From Deltaproteobacteria bacterium (GTDB lineage: Bacteria > Myxococcota_A > UBA796 > UBA2385), in contig JAGYJW010000017.1 in NCBI GenBank assembly GCA_018401435.1, forward strand, positions 59,365-123,364: a stretch of 64,000 bases of DNA. Reading direction: 5' to 3'. This document shows, piece by piece, positions 50,965-58,961 of the stretch. The position numbers were made by a program, and so were the translations under genes. The stretch's first letter is position 1, and the number at the start of each line of letters is the position of its first letter. The notes beneath the pieces were generated by a model, which saw nothing but the letters and a program-made list of their open reading frames with translations, was not told the origin of the DNA and made no database searches.

Positions 50965-51559
50965 TCAGGCCGCGATCGCCGGGGGGCGCAAGCTGGCCAA
51001 TGTATCGGCGACAATATCGTCCAGAACGTCGCTTTGGGGATCCAGTCGCGCCGCCGCACCCTCGACGAGCCCGCAGCCGGCGGGCAAGGGCCAGGGGGTC
51101 CAGCCCGGGGTCCAGCTGCCCCTGCGCCTGGGCCCGGGCCAGGGCGCCGGCCAGCGCGACCTGCTGGGCGGCCAGCACCCGGCCCACCGTGTCCAGCAGC
51201 TCCGGATCGCGTCCACCGAATTCCGACAGGGTGTTGAGCACCAGGCAGCCCTTGCAGCCCGTCGCCCGCGCCGAATCCAGCCAGGACCGCACCACCTGCT
51301 GCACCGCCGCCAGGGGGTCTGCTGCGGCCGCGAGGCAGGCGCCCATGCCACCGGCCCGGCTGCGCTCATAGTGGGCCAGGCAGGCCAGAAAGAGGCAGCG
51401 CTTGTCGCCAAAGGCGTTGTAGAGGCTCTGCCGACCCAAGCCCGTGGCCCGCTCCAGATCGGCCACCGACGACGCATCAAAGCCCTTGGCCCAGAAGACC
51501 TGGGTCGCGCGCTCCAGCACATCGGCCTCGTCGAAGCTCCGGGGTCGTCCAGCGGCCAT
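50965..51559 (-). CDS. TetR/AcrR-family transcriptional regulator, frameshifted near the end
   Basis: A protein of about 197 residues. The N-terminal helix-turn-helix is typical: RPRSFDEADVLERATQVFWAKGFDASSVADLERATGLGRQSLYNAFGDKRCLFLACL. The ligand domain has CLVLNTLSEFGGRDPELLDTV, including the CL motif after GCKG that is frequent in the TetR_C group regulating xenobiotic response. The frame must shift near 51085 to give GAAARLDPQSDVLDDIVADTLASLRPP and the stop at 50965. The start MAAGRPRS has AAGGAGG 4 nt upstream. An inverted-repeat operator overlaps its promoter 31-48 bp upstream, so it is likely autoregulated and may control the divergent metallophosphoesterase gene. Confidence 0.85.
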
Positions 51560-51589
51560 GGGCCCTCCTTCTGCCCCCGGACTATAGAG

Positions 51590-51607
51590 TTTGACCAAGC
51601 AGTCAAA
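51590..51607. promoter_or_regulatory. TetR operator (inverted repeat TTTGAC-N6-GTCAAA)
   Basis: TTTGAC CAAGCA GTCAAA is a perfect 6-bp inverted repeat in the divergent region between tetR (51559) and the lipoprotein at 51680. It sits in the only clearly AT-rich stretch nearby, next to CTATAGAG, a likely -10 region. Length, symmetry and position fit a TetR-family operator. Confidence 0.6.
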
Positions 51608-51656
51608 TAAAAAGCCGTCAACGAGGCCTTTCGCCTGCGCCCGCGCAGGTCCATGC

Positions 51657-51662
51657 TAGGTG
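51657..51662 (+). promoter_or_regulatory. -10-like element TAGGTG with leader
   Basis: GCTAGGTG begins 23 nt before the ATG at 51680; GGAGG at 51669-51673 is the ribosome site. The TetR operator lies 50 bp upstream. Confidence 0.35.
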
Positions 51663-51679
51663 GGAACCGGAGGTGGCCC

Positions 51680-53458
51680 ATGGGGCCTCGAATCTTGCTG
51701 CTCACCCTGACCCTGTGCCTGGGCTGCGGGGGCGACCCCAAGTCGGACCCGACCGGCGCGCAAGGGGCCACCGATGGCGCGGACTCCAGCGATGGGACCG
51801 ACGGAAGCGACGGCAGCGAGGGGGCGGACAGCAGCGACGGCAGCGACGGCGACAGCGCGAACCCGCAGCCCCCCTACGGCGAAGACCTGGTGCAGGACGG
51901 CGGCTTCGAAGACCCCAGCCTGAGCGCCTGGTCCCTGCCCGAGGGCTGCATGACCCGCTCGGGAACCGACTGGCTGAGCCCACCCGAAGGCGCCGCCTTC
52001 TTGTCCGGCCTGCCTGGGAACGAGGTCCAGGACTGCAATGCCAGCCAGATCATCGACCTGGCGGCCTGGGACTTCGACGCCGCGGCCATCGACGCGGGGG
52101 CCGTTGCCGTGGACCTGGAGGGCTGGCTGGCCGGCAGCGACGTCTCGGGCAGCTTTGACGACCAGATCCGCCTGCAGGTGGGCTTCCTCGACGCGACCGG
52201 ACAGCTCCTGGGCAGCCTGGAGACCCTGGTGGGGGCAGGGGATGCCTGGGCCCTGCGCGGCGCCACCGGCTTGCTGCCCGCCGGCACCCGCCAGCTCGAC
52301 CTGCGGGTCTGGGGGCGCCACCGCGAGCTGCCCGACAACGACAGCTATGCCGACGCCATCGCCTTGCGCCTGCGCGCCGTCACGGCGGTCAGCCCCGGCC
52401 TCACCCTGGCCCCCCTGCTGCAGGATTTCCGCACAGACGCCATGCGCATGGCTTGGGAGACCGACGGCAACCTGTGTTGGCATGGCGTGCAGGTGGCCGA
52501 CGAGGGCGGCAGCCTCGTCGATAGCGGCGTGCCCGTCCACACCATCGCTGTGGACGAGCAGCATTATGTCCACATCGCCGCACCCGACGGCCTGTCGCCC
52601 GGCGGCGCCTATGACTACCGCGTCGCAAGCGGCGATACGGTGGGCGACACCGAGACCTTTCGCACCGCACCGGCCGAAGACGCGCCGGTGCGCATCGCCT
52701 GGCTGGCCGACAACCAGGAGGGCTACACCCGCTTTCGCACCCACCTGGAACACCTGAGCGCCCGGGCCCCCGACCTGCTCTTCGTGCCCGGCGACCTCGT
52801 CCAGGACCACTTCGCCCTCAACCAGTGGCGGGAGTGGTGGTGGGGCTCCCTGGTGGACACCCAGGCCTTCGGCAGCCGCACCCCCGTGCTGGCCGCCCGG
52901 GGCAACCACGATCTGCACGACCCCTACGCCTACGCCTATGTGCTGCTGCCGGGCAACGAGCTCTTCTATGCCTTCCGCTATGGGCCCGTCTTCGTGGTCA
53001 GCCTGGACAGCCAGATCCAACCCGCCCACATGCCCGAGCCCATCGACCAGCGCGCCTTCCTGGAGGCCGCGCTGGATTCAGAGGAGGCCCGCAGCGCAGA
53101 TTTTCGCGTTGTCGCCTTCCACCAGGCCCCCTATACCAACTCGGTGCAAAACGACACCACGGGCAACCAGGGGGCGCGGGACAACTGGGTGCCCGTATTC
53201 GTCGAAAAGAACGTGGACATGGTGATCGCGGGCCACTTCCACAGCTACCAGCGCGGCGAGCTGGACGGCGTCAGCTATGCCATCGTGGGCGGCGGCGGGT
53301 CGGCCCTGCTGGTGGACCGCTACGACTTCTGGGACCACATGACCATCCTGGAGCAGACCTGGCACTACGCCACCATGGACGTCGAAGACGGGCGTCTGCA
53401 CTGGCAGGTCTGGGATCTGGAGGACCGCCTGATCGACGAGATGACCCTGGAGCGATGA
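51680..53458 (+). CDS. Calcineurin-like metallophosphoesterase lipoprotein
   Basis: A 592-residue predicted lipoprotein (LGC, Cys16) with a Ser/Asp/Gly spacer (DGADSSDGTDGSDGSEG) to about residue 55. Residues about 60-225 are a beta-sandwich, carbohydrate-binding-like region (LVQDGGFEDPSLSAWSLPEGC). A fibronectin/purple-acid-phosphatase N-terminal-like domain follows (DAMRMAWETDGNLCWHGVQVADEGG). From about 330 the metallophosphoesterase domain shows ADNQEG (DxQ type), PGDLVQD, AARGNHDLHD, AFHQAP and AGHFHSYQRGE. So it is a PAP-like surface phosphatase; the substrate is open. The start is the internal ATG with GGAGG and a lipobox. The divergent TetR gene and operator suggest regulation. Confidence 0.88.
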   Translation: MGPRILLLTLTLCLGCGGDPKSDPTGAQGATDGADSSDGTDGSDGSEGADSSDGSDGDSANPQPPYGEDLVQDGGFEDPSLSAWSLPEGCMTRSGTDWLSPPEGAAFLSGLPGNEVQDCNASQIIDLAAWDFDAAAIDAGAVAVDLEGWLAGSDVSGSFDDQIRLQVGFLDATGQLLGSLETLVGAGDAWALRGATGLLPAGTRQLDLRVWGRHRELPDNDSYADAIALRLRAVTAVSPGLTLAPLLQDFRTDAMRMAWETDGNLCWHGVQVADEGGSLVDSGVPVHTIAVDEQHYVHIAAPDGLSPGGAYDYRVASGDTVGDTETFRTAPAEDAPVRIAWLADNQEGYTRFRTHLEHLSARAPDLLFVPGDLVQDHFALNQWREWWWGSLVDTQAFGSRTPVLAARGNHDLHDPYAYAYVLLPGNELFYAFRYGPVFVVSLDSQIQPAHMPEPIDQRAFLEAALDSEEARSADFRVVAFHQAPYTNSVQNDTTGNQGARDNWVPVFVEKNVDMVIAGHFHSYQRGELDGVSYAIVGGGGSALLVDRYDFWDHMTILEQTWHYATMDVEDGRLHWQVWDLEDRLIDEMTLER

Positions 53459-53519
53459 GGCCCCGGTCGCCCTCTCGGGTGGGATTGGCGCCCCAAAGCT
53501 GACCTGGCCCATCTGAGCG

Positions 53520-54130
53520 TTGGGTCACGCCGCGCGTCCTTTGGATGCGATGCGCACCGTAGACGGCGAGGAGATCAGCCCCTACGGCCTGCTGCACGGC
53601 AAGATGATGGCCAAGGCCGCGCAGGATCCCAACTTCCACGCGGTGCTGTCCGCCGAGGTGAACCGCGCCCCCCTGGCCCTGGAGGCAGCGGGCGGCCCCC
53701 AGCCCGGCCACCAGCGGACCCTCCACCGCGCCGACCTCCCATTTGTCTACCAGGCCACGCTGGCGGACGGGTCGGGCGCGCCCACCTACCAGCTGCTGGC
53801 GGGGGAGGGCATGGCCCAAGACAACCGCCTCTTGCCGGCCGGCTGGCGTGTCGACGGTGAAGACACGGAGCTGGGCAGCTTCGGCCCGGTGGGAACCGAC
53901 GGCCACCCCGACTTCGGGCCCGGCGGCGACCACGTGGCCCTGGTGCTGGAGGGTCTCGTGGGCACCCCGCCCGCATCCACGCCGAGCTGCTCTACCAGCC
54001 CGTCAGCCCACGGCATGTCGCAGAGCTGTCCACCCACGCTACGCCCGAGGTGGCCGCCTTCCGCGTGATGTGGGATGCCGCCGACCGCGCACCCGAGACC
54101 CTGGCGCAGGCGGTCGCGGACCTGCCTTGA
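53520..54130 (+). pseudogene. Eroded cytochrome-c-family gene lacking its heme region
   Basis: The pieces match a known multiheme cytochrome c family by memory of its pattern: an N-terminal part ISPYGLLHGKMMAKAAQDPNFHAVLSAEVNR (normally followed by a CxxCH heme motif) and a C-terminal part FVYQATLADGSGAPTYQLLAGEGMAQDNRLLPAGWRV, DFGPGGDHVALVLEG and ELLYQPVSPRHVAELSTHA. Here the two are joined directly and no CxxCH remains. The reading also shifts frame near 53960, after which it runs cleanly to 54130. Unlike most frameshifted genes here, it has lost a functional core, so I call it a pseudogene; the start is probably TTG 53520 or ATG 53550. A new function without heme cannot be excluded. Confidence 0.6.
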
Positions 54131-54267
54131 CGGGCCCGCGCGGCGACTGAACCCCCAAGGTGCAGCCCTGCACCATCACTTGCAACGCTGTGATTCACGA
54201 CCCCCGGAAGAGGTGCCGATTTGGCCCCTTACCCGCCGAAACCGGCCTGGATCGGGTCTTGCAAGCC

Positions 54268-54273
54268 TAGGAC
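54268..54273 (+). promoter_or_regulatory. -10-like element TAGGAC
   Basis: GCCTAGGACT lies 27 nt before the GTG at 54295, followed by CGGAG-CCCCC-GTG as ribosome site. It probably drives the whole four-gene unit to 58906. Confidence 0.4.
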
Positions 54274-54294
54274 TCCCAAGCCCCCGGAGCCCCC

Positions 54295-56160
54295 GTGATC
54301 TACCCCGCAGCCCTGGCCCTCTTCTCTGTGCTGGTTGCCGGCCTGGAGCGGCTGTGGCCCTGGCGCAAGGACCAGAAGCAGCTGCGGCCCTATCTATGGT
54401 CGGACCTGCTCTACCTGGTCTTCAACGGGCACTTCCTGGGCTTGATCCTCTACGGAATCGCCGTGAACCGCGTCCTGCCACGGGTGGACGGCTGGCTGAC
54501 CGACGCCGGAATCTTTGGCGGCATCTACCGCAACGCCGCCGCCGACTGGCCGCTCTGGATCCAGATCCCCGTCGCCCTGGTGGTGGTGGACTTCATCCAG
54601 TGGTGCGTGCACAACTCGCTGCATCGGATCGGCCCGCTGTGGAATCTGCACAAGGTCCACCACAGCGTCAAAGACGGCGAGATGGACTGGATCGTGTCCT
54701 TCCGCTTCCAGTGGACCGAGGTGGTGCTCTACAAGTCGGTGCTCTACCTTCCCTTGGCCTGGTTTGGCTTTGCCGAGGAGGCCCTGCTCTTTCACGCCAT
54801 CTTCGGCACGCTGATCGGCCACCTCAACCACGCCAACCTGGATATCGACTGGGGAATCGGCAAGTACATCCTGAACAGTCCGCGGATGCACATCTGGCAC
54901 CACGACTTTGATGCAAAGCCCCCGGCCTACAATTTCGGCATCATCTTCAGCAGCTGGGACTGGATCTTCGGCACCGCCTACCTGCCCGATCACCCGCCCC
55001 GCAAGCTGGGTTTCGAGGGTGTGGAGGACCTGCCCCAGGACATCTTCTCGCAGTTTGCCTGGCAGCTTGGCCAGCTGATCCCCGCCGCCAGGAAGGCCCC
55101 CGCGCTGATCGCCGGGGCCGGGCTGGCCGTGGTGGCCACCGGCTGGGTCCTGCATGACCCGCCCGCCGTGCACACGCCCATGATGGGCGAACAGGCCGCC
55201 GCCTCCCAGCCCACCGCCACGGCGCGCATCGCGGTGGACAGCCCCCGCAGCCCCCAGCAGGCCGCCGAAGGCCTGGCCCGATTCGGCACCGAGGCCACCC
55301 GCGCCGGCTACGCCCACCCCGAGTGGATGGTGAGCGCACGCGAGCTGGCCGAGGCCCTGTCTGCACCGGGCCTCGTCCTGCTCGACATCCGCCCCTTGGA
55401 GCGGGTGGCGGCCGGCCGCATCCCCTCGGCCCGCCCGGTCGATCGCGCCGACTATTCCGGCAGCGACCCCGTTCCGGGCGTGAGCGCCGACGCCACTACC
55501 CTGGCTGCGATGCTGCAGGCCAAGGGCGTGAACGAGGGCGATACCATCGTCCTCTATGGCGATGGCGGCCCCGAACCCTACCGCCTGTGGTGGACCTTGC
55601 GCGTGGTGGCCGGCGTGGACGCCCGGGTGCTGGATGGCGGGCTGGCCGCCTGGAAGGCCCTGGGCCAGACGGTCGCCGGCGGCCCGCCGCTGGACCGCGG
55701 CCCGGGCAATATCCAACTGAAGGCGCCGGGCCAAGGCCGCGCCCTGCTGTGGGAAGACCTCGCCGCTTTGCGCGCCCAGCACCCCGATCTCGTCCTGGTG
55801 GACACCCGCAGCGACATCGAGTTCACCGGCACCGAGCAGCACCCCAAGGCGGCCCGAGCCGGGCGCATCCCCGGCGCCCGCCACCTGGATTGGACCCGCC
55901 TGCTGCGCGATGGCGAGACGGACCCGCGCCTGCTGCCCAAGGAGGACCTGAGCGCCCTGCTGGAGCCCCTTCACGGCAAAGATGGCGTCGTCACCTACTG
56001 CCAGAGCGGCACCCGGTCGGCCACCCTCTACTTCGCCATGCTGCAGCTGGGCTGGGACGAGTCTGCACTTTGGAACTATGACGGGTCCTGGGCTGAATAC
56101 TCGCGCCGCGAAGACCTGCCCGTCGAGCTGGGCCCCCTGGCCCAGGCGGCGCCCCAGTGA
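54295..56160 (+). CDS. Sterol-desaturase-family hydroxylase fused to tandem rhodanese domains
   Basis: A 621-residue membrane protein. Residues 1-240 are a fatty-acid-hydroxylase/sterol-desaturase domain with about four membrane helices and a complete diiron histidine set: His106xxxHis110 (HNSLH), His119xxHisHis (HKVHH), His174/His178 region (GHLNHAN) and His199xxHisHis (HIWHH). A fifth helix (LIAGAGLAVVATGWVL) leads into a periplasmic or cytoplasmic tandem rhodanese (about 330-610). The first rhodanese repeat has YGDGG at the active loop, so it lacks Cys; the second has YCQSGTRSA with the catalytic Cys569. That is the usual thiosulfate:cyanide sulfurtransferase arrangement. GTG start. It overlaps the next gene by 4 nt. 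The fusion is unusual. Confidence 0.88.
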   Translation: MIYPAALALFSVLVAGLERLWPWRKDQKQLRPYLWSDLLYLVFNGHFLGLILYGIAVNRVLPRVDGWLTDAGIFGGIYRNAAADWPLWIQIPVALVVVDFIQWCVHNSLHRIGPLWNLHKVHHSVKDGEMDWIVSFRFQWTEVVLYKSVLYLPLAWFGFAEEALLFHAIFGTLIGHLNHANLDIDWGIGKYILNSPRMHIWHHDFDAKPPAYNFGIIFSSWDWIFGTAYLPDHPPRKLGFEGVEDLPQDIFSQFAWQLGQLIPAARKAPALIAGAGLAVVATGWVLHDPPAVHTPMMGEQAAASQPTATARIAVDSPRSPQQAAEGLARFGTEATRAGYAHPEWMVSARELAEALSAPGLVLLDIRPLERVAAGRIPSARPVDRADYSGSDPVPGVSADATTLAAMLQAKGVNEGDTIVLYGDGGPEPYRLWWTLRVVAGVDARVLDGGLAAWKALGQTVAGGPPLDRGPGNIQLKAPGQGRALLWEDLAALRAQHPDLVLVDTRSDIEFTGTEQHPKAARAGRIPGARHLDWTRLLRDGETDPRLLPKEDLSALLEPLHGKDGVVTYCQSGTRSATLYFAMLQLGWDESALWNYDGSWAEYSRREDLPVELGPLAQAAPQ

Positions 56161-57161
56161 GCGCCCAGCGCGCTGGCCTGCTGCTCATCACCGGGGTGCT
56201 GGCCCTGGGTGCCGCATCGGTGGACGGCCCGACGCCACCCGTGGACCCCCGCACCTGCGGCGTGGCCCTGGGCCTCTTCGCTTCGGACCCGAACTTCGAC
56301 TATGGGCCCATGCTCGCCGAGATCGCCTCCCACGGGGCCACCGATGTGCTGCTCAGCGTGCATTGGGTGCAAGACACCGTGCACAGCAGCCACCTGGGGC
56401 CCCAGCCCGGCCTCTCCCCCAGCGACGCCACCTTGCAACGCAGCCTGGGCCAGGCCCAGGACCTGGGCCTGCGGGTGAGCCTGATGCCCGTGGTGCACGT
56501 CCAGCAGCGCGGTCCCCGCGCCTGGCGCGGCACGCTGCAGCCCGAAGACCGGGCGGCCTGGTTCGCCGACTACGAGACCCTGCTGCTGCGCCAGGCCGAG
56601 ATCGCCGCCACCTTCCACGTGGAACGCCTGGTGGTGGGCAGCGAGCTGTCCAGCCTGGAGGCCGATGAGGCCCGCTGGCGCCCCCTCATCGCCGCCGTGC
56701 GGGCCCGAACCGACAGCCGCCTGAGCTGGTCGGCCAACTGGGACCGCTTCGAGCAGCTGCCCTTCTGGGACGCCTTGGACGAGGTGGGCGTGAGCGCCTG
56801 GTTCGAGCTGGGCGAGGACCCCGAAGCCAGCTGGGATGCCCCCGCCGCCCGCCTGCGCGCGATTGGCCAGAAAACCGGCAAGCCGGTCTTTCTCACCGAG
56901 ATCGGCTACCCCGCCCGCAGCAGCGCCGCCCTGCGCCCCTGGGACCACGCGGGCCCGGCCACTCCCGATCCAGCCCTGCAGGCCCGCCTGCTCGACCTCT
57001 TCTTTCGCCGCTTCGCCGACGAGCGCGCCATCGACGGCGCCTTCGTGTGGAATTGGTTTGGCCACGGGGGCAGCCTGGATGCGGGCTACAGCCCCCGGGG
57101 CCGCCCCGCCGCTGCCGTGATGAAGCGCCACTTCGCACGCTGGTGCGGCCCCCGCGCTTGA
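56157..57161 (+). CDS. GH113-like glycoside hydrolase-fold protein
   Basis: A 334-residue exported TIM-barrel protein. A short signal peptide (LLLITGVLALGAASV) precedes the barrel. The GH113/GH53-type catalytic pair is visible: VGSELSS with Glu163 as the likely acid/base and FLTEIGYP with Glu248 as the nucleophile. Other family traits are TDVLLSVHWVQD near strand 2, LSWSANWDRF, ISAWFELGE-like and GAFVWNWFG near the C-terminal strands. GH113 enzymes act on mannans; here the activity is inferred only from the fold. Its position inside a sulfur-oxidation operon is odd. It starts with GTG overlapping the previous stop and ends 27 bp before the molybdoenzyme gene. Confidence 0.8.
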   Translation: MSAQRAGLLLITGVLALGAASVDGPTPPVDPRTCGVALGLFASDPNFDYGPMLAEIASHGATDVLLSVHWVQDTVHSSHLGPQPGLSPSDATLQRSLGQAQDLGLRVSLMPVVHVQQRGPRAWRGTLQPEDRAAWFADYETLLLRQAEIAATFHVERLVVGSELSSLEADEARWRPLIAAVRARTDSRLSWSANWDRFEQLPFWDALDEVGVSAWFELGEDPEASWDAPAARLRAIGQKTGKPVFLTEIGYPARSSAALRPWDHAGPATPDPALQARLLDLFFRRFADERAIDGAFVWNWFGHGGSLDAGYSPRGRPAAAVMKRHFARWCGPRA

Positions 57162-57188
57162 CCCCCCGACCGACCGACTGGAGCCCCC

Positions 57189-58505
57189 ATGACCCCCAAG
57201 GAACGCGGCCTCTTCGAACTCTACGAGGCCGATCCCGAGCGCGCCGACGCCCTGGTCTGGGGCCGGGTGGTGGATCCCAACAGCCGGCGCGGCTTCTTGC
57301 GCGGACTTGGCCTCACCAGCATGGCCGCCGCCGTGGGGGCCAGCCTGCCCTTCAGCGACAAGCTGCCCGGCGGGATCATCCCGGCGGCATTCGCAGAGAC
57401 GCCCAAGGACTTCGTCATCCAAGGCAAGGATGGGCTCACCCTGCTCAATGATCGGCCGCTGAATGCAGAGACGCCAGTGACCCTGCTCGATGAGGACTTC
57501 ACGTCCACGGCCCACCACTTCGTTCGCAACAACGGCGGCGTGCCCCAGCGGGCCATCGACGGCAGCGTCGAAGGTTGGACCCTCAGCCTGGACGGCGAGG
57601 TGGAGCGACCCTTGACCCTGGACTTCCAGCAGCTCACCCGGGATTTCCAAAGTGTCGAGAGGGCCATGGTGCTGGAGTGCGGCGGCAACGGCCGGGCCGG
57701 CTTCAACCCGCCCAGCACCGGCAACCAGTGGACCCTGGGGGCCGTGGGCTGCGCCCAATACAAGGGCGTGCGCCTGGCCGATGTGCTCAAGAAGGCCGGC
57801 GTCAAGAAGTCGGCGGTCTATGTGGGTTATTATGGCGAGGACACGCACCTGTCCGGCGACGCCACCAAGCCCGTGATCAGCCGCGGCGTGCCCATCGCCA
57901 AGGCCCTGCACCCCGAGACCCTGCTGGTCTACGAGATGAATGGGGCGCCCCTGCCGGCCTTGCATGGCTTCCCGGTGCGGCTGATGGCGCCGGGCTTTCC
58001 GGCCAGCGCGTCGGGCAAGTGGCTCAAGCGCCTGTGGGTGCGCGACCAGGTGCACGATGGGGCCAAGATGACGGGCACCAGCTACCGCGTGCCCAAGTAC
58101 CCGGTGAAGCCCGGTGTGGAGGTGCCCGAAAGCGATATGGTGATCATCGAGAATATGCCCGTGAAGTCCATCATCACCACGCCGGGCACCGGCGCGTCGG
58201 TGCAGAATGGGCAGGCCCTGGCCCTGCGCGGCCACGCCTGGTCGGGCGCCGGGGATGTCACCGCCATGCACCTGTCCATCGACTTCGGCCAAACCTGGGT
58301 GGCGGCAAAGTTGGAGCCCGCCCGAAACCCCTGGGCCTGGCAGCGATGGACCCACAACCTGCGCTTTCCCCAGCCCGGCTACTACGAGGTCTGGGCGCGG
58401 GCGACCGACCACACCGGTTTGGCCCAACCCATGGTGGTACCCGGATGGAACCCCAAGGGCTACCTCAACAACGCCATGCAGCGCATCGCGGTCACGGTCG
58501 CATGA
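57189..58505 (+). CDS. SoxC/SorA-like molybdenum sulfite dehydrogenase
   Basis: A 438-residue oxidoreductase of the sulfite oxidase family. The Tat signal is NSRRGFLRGLG (Arg33, Arg34), directing export of the folded protein. The Moco-binding domain has LECGGNGRAGF, with Cys163 as the Mo ligand, and GAVGCAQYKGVRLADVL. The dimerisation domain (ALRGHAWSGAGDVTAMHLSIDFGQTWVAAKLEP, WQRWTHNL) is complete. These enzymes oxidise sulfite to sulfate or act as SoxC within the Sox complex; SorA versus SoxC cannot be settled from sequence by eye. It is followed by a cytochrome c lipoprotein with ATGA overlap, the usual electron acceptor arrangement. GGAG-CCCCC-ATG ribosome site. Confidence 0.9.
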   Translation: MTPKERGLFELYEADPERADALVWGRVVDPNSRRGFLRGLGLTSMAAAVGASLPFSDKLPGGIIPAAFAETPKDFVIQGKDGLTLLNDRPLNAETPVTLLDEDFTSTAHHFVRNNGGVPQRAIDGSVEGWTLSLDGEVERPLTLDFQQLTRDFQSVERAMVLECGGNGRAGFNPPSTGNQWTLGAVGCAQYKGVRLADVLKKAGVKKSAVYVGYYGEDTHLSGDATKPVISRGVPIAKALHPETLLVYEMNGAPLPALHGFPVRLMAPGFPASASGKWLKRLWVRDQVHDGAKMTGTSYRVPKYPVKPGVEVPESDMVIIENMPVKSIITTPGTGASVQNGQALALRGHAWSGAGDVTAMHLSIDFGQTWVAAKLEPARNPWAWQRWTHNLRFPQPGYYEVWARATDHTGLAQPMVVPGWNPKGYLNNAMQRIAVTVA

Positions 58506-58906
58506 GGGCCACGCTGCTTGCAGTGGGCCTGATGGCCTGTGCCGACCCACCGACCGCGCCGCCGGTCGCCCCACCGCCTCCCCAAGCCGCGCCCGCCGCG
58601 CCCGCCGCCCCGCTCATCGACGAGAGCGACGTGGTGATGGGCCTGGTGCAAGCACCCGGCCGCGACAAGGTGCTGGCCACCTGCCTGGCCTGCCACAGCA
58701 CCGCGCTCATCACCCAGAACCGCATGACCCGCGAGCGCTGGGATCACACCCTCACCTGGATGCAGGAGACCCAGGGCCTGTGGCCGATTCCCCCAGAAGA
58801 TCGCGCCTTGATCCTGGATTATCTCAGCCTCACCCAGGGCATTGACGCCCCGCGGGCCGACAGCCCCTGGGCCGAGCCCCTCTATGCACCCAACCCGATC
58901 TGGTAG
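58502..58906 (+). CDS. Monoheme cytochrome c lipoprotein (SorB/SoxD-like)
   Basis: A 134-residue predicted lipoprotein (LMAC, Cys13) with a Pro/Ala-rich spacer (about 16-38) and one heme site CLACH (Cys61, Cys64, His65). The axial Met is probably in NRMTRERW or TLTWMQETQG. The segment WPIPPEDRALILDYLSLTQG is typical of the small cytochrome subunit paired with sulfite dehydrogenases. It should take electrons from the molybdoenzyme encoded just before it, with which it overlaps by 4 nt. The lipid anchor would keep it on a periplasmic membrane face. Confidence 0.88.
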   Translation: MRATLLAVGLMACADPPTAPPVAPPPPQAAPAAPAAPLIDESDVVMGLVQAPGRDKVLATCLACHSTALITQNRMTRERWDHTLTWMQETQGLWPIPPEDRALILDYLSLTQGIDAPRADSPWAEPLYAPNPIW

Positions 58907-58961
58907 GGCTCAGGGGCGGCAGGACAGCCCGACTGGCTGGTGGCCGCAGACGCTGCGCCGC

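Noticed and set aside
51034..51610. Extension of the large membrane protein at 48986 to 51610
   Set aside because: This stretch is antisense of the TetR gene, which has a full helix-turn-helix and its own ribosome site and operator.
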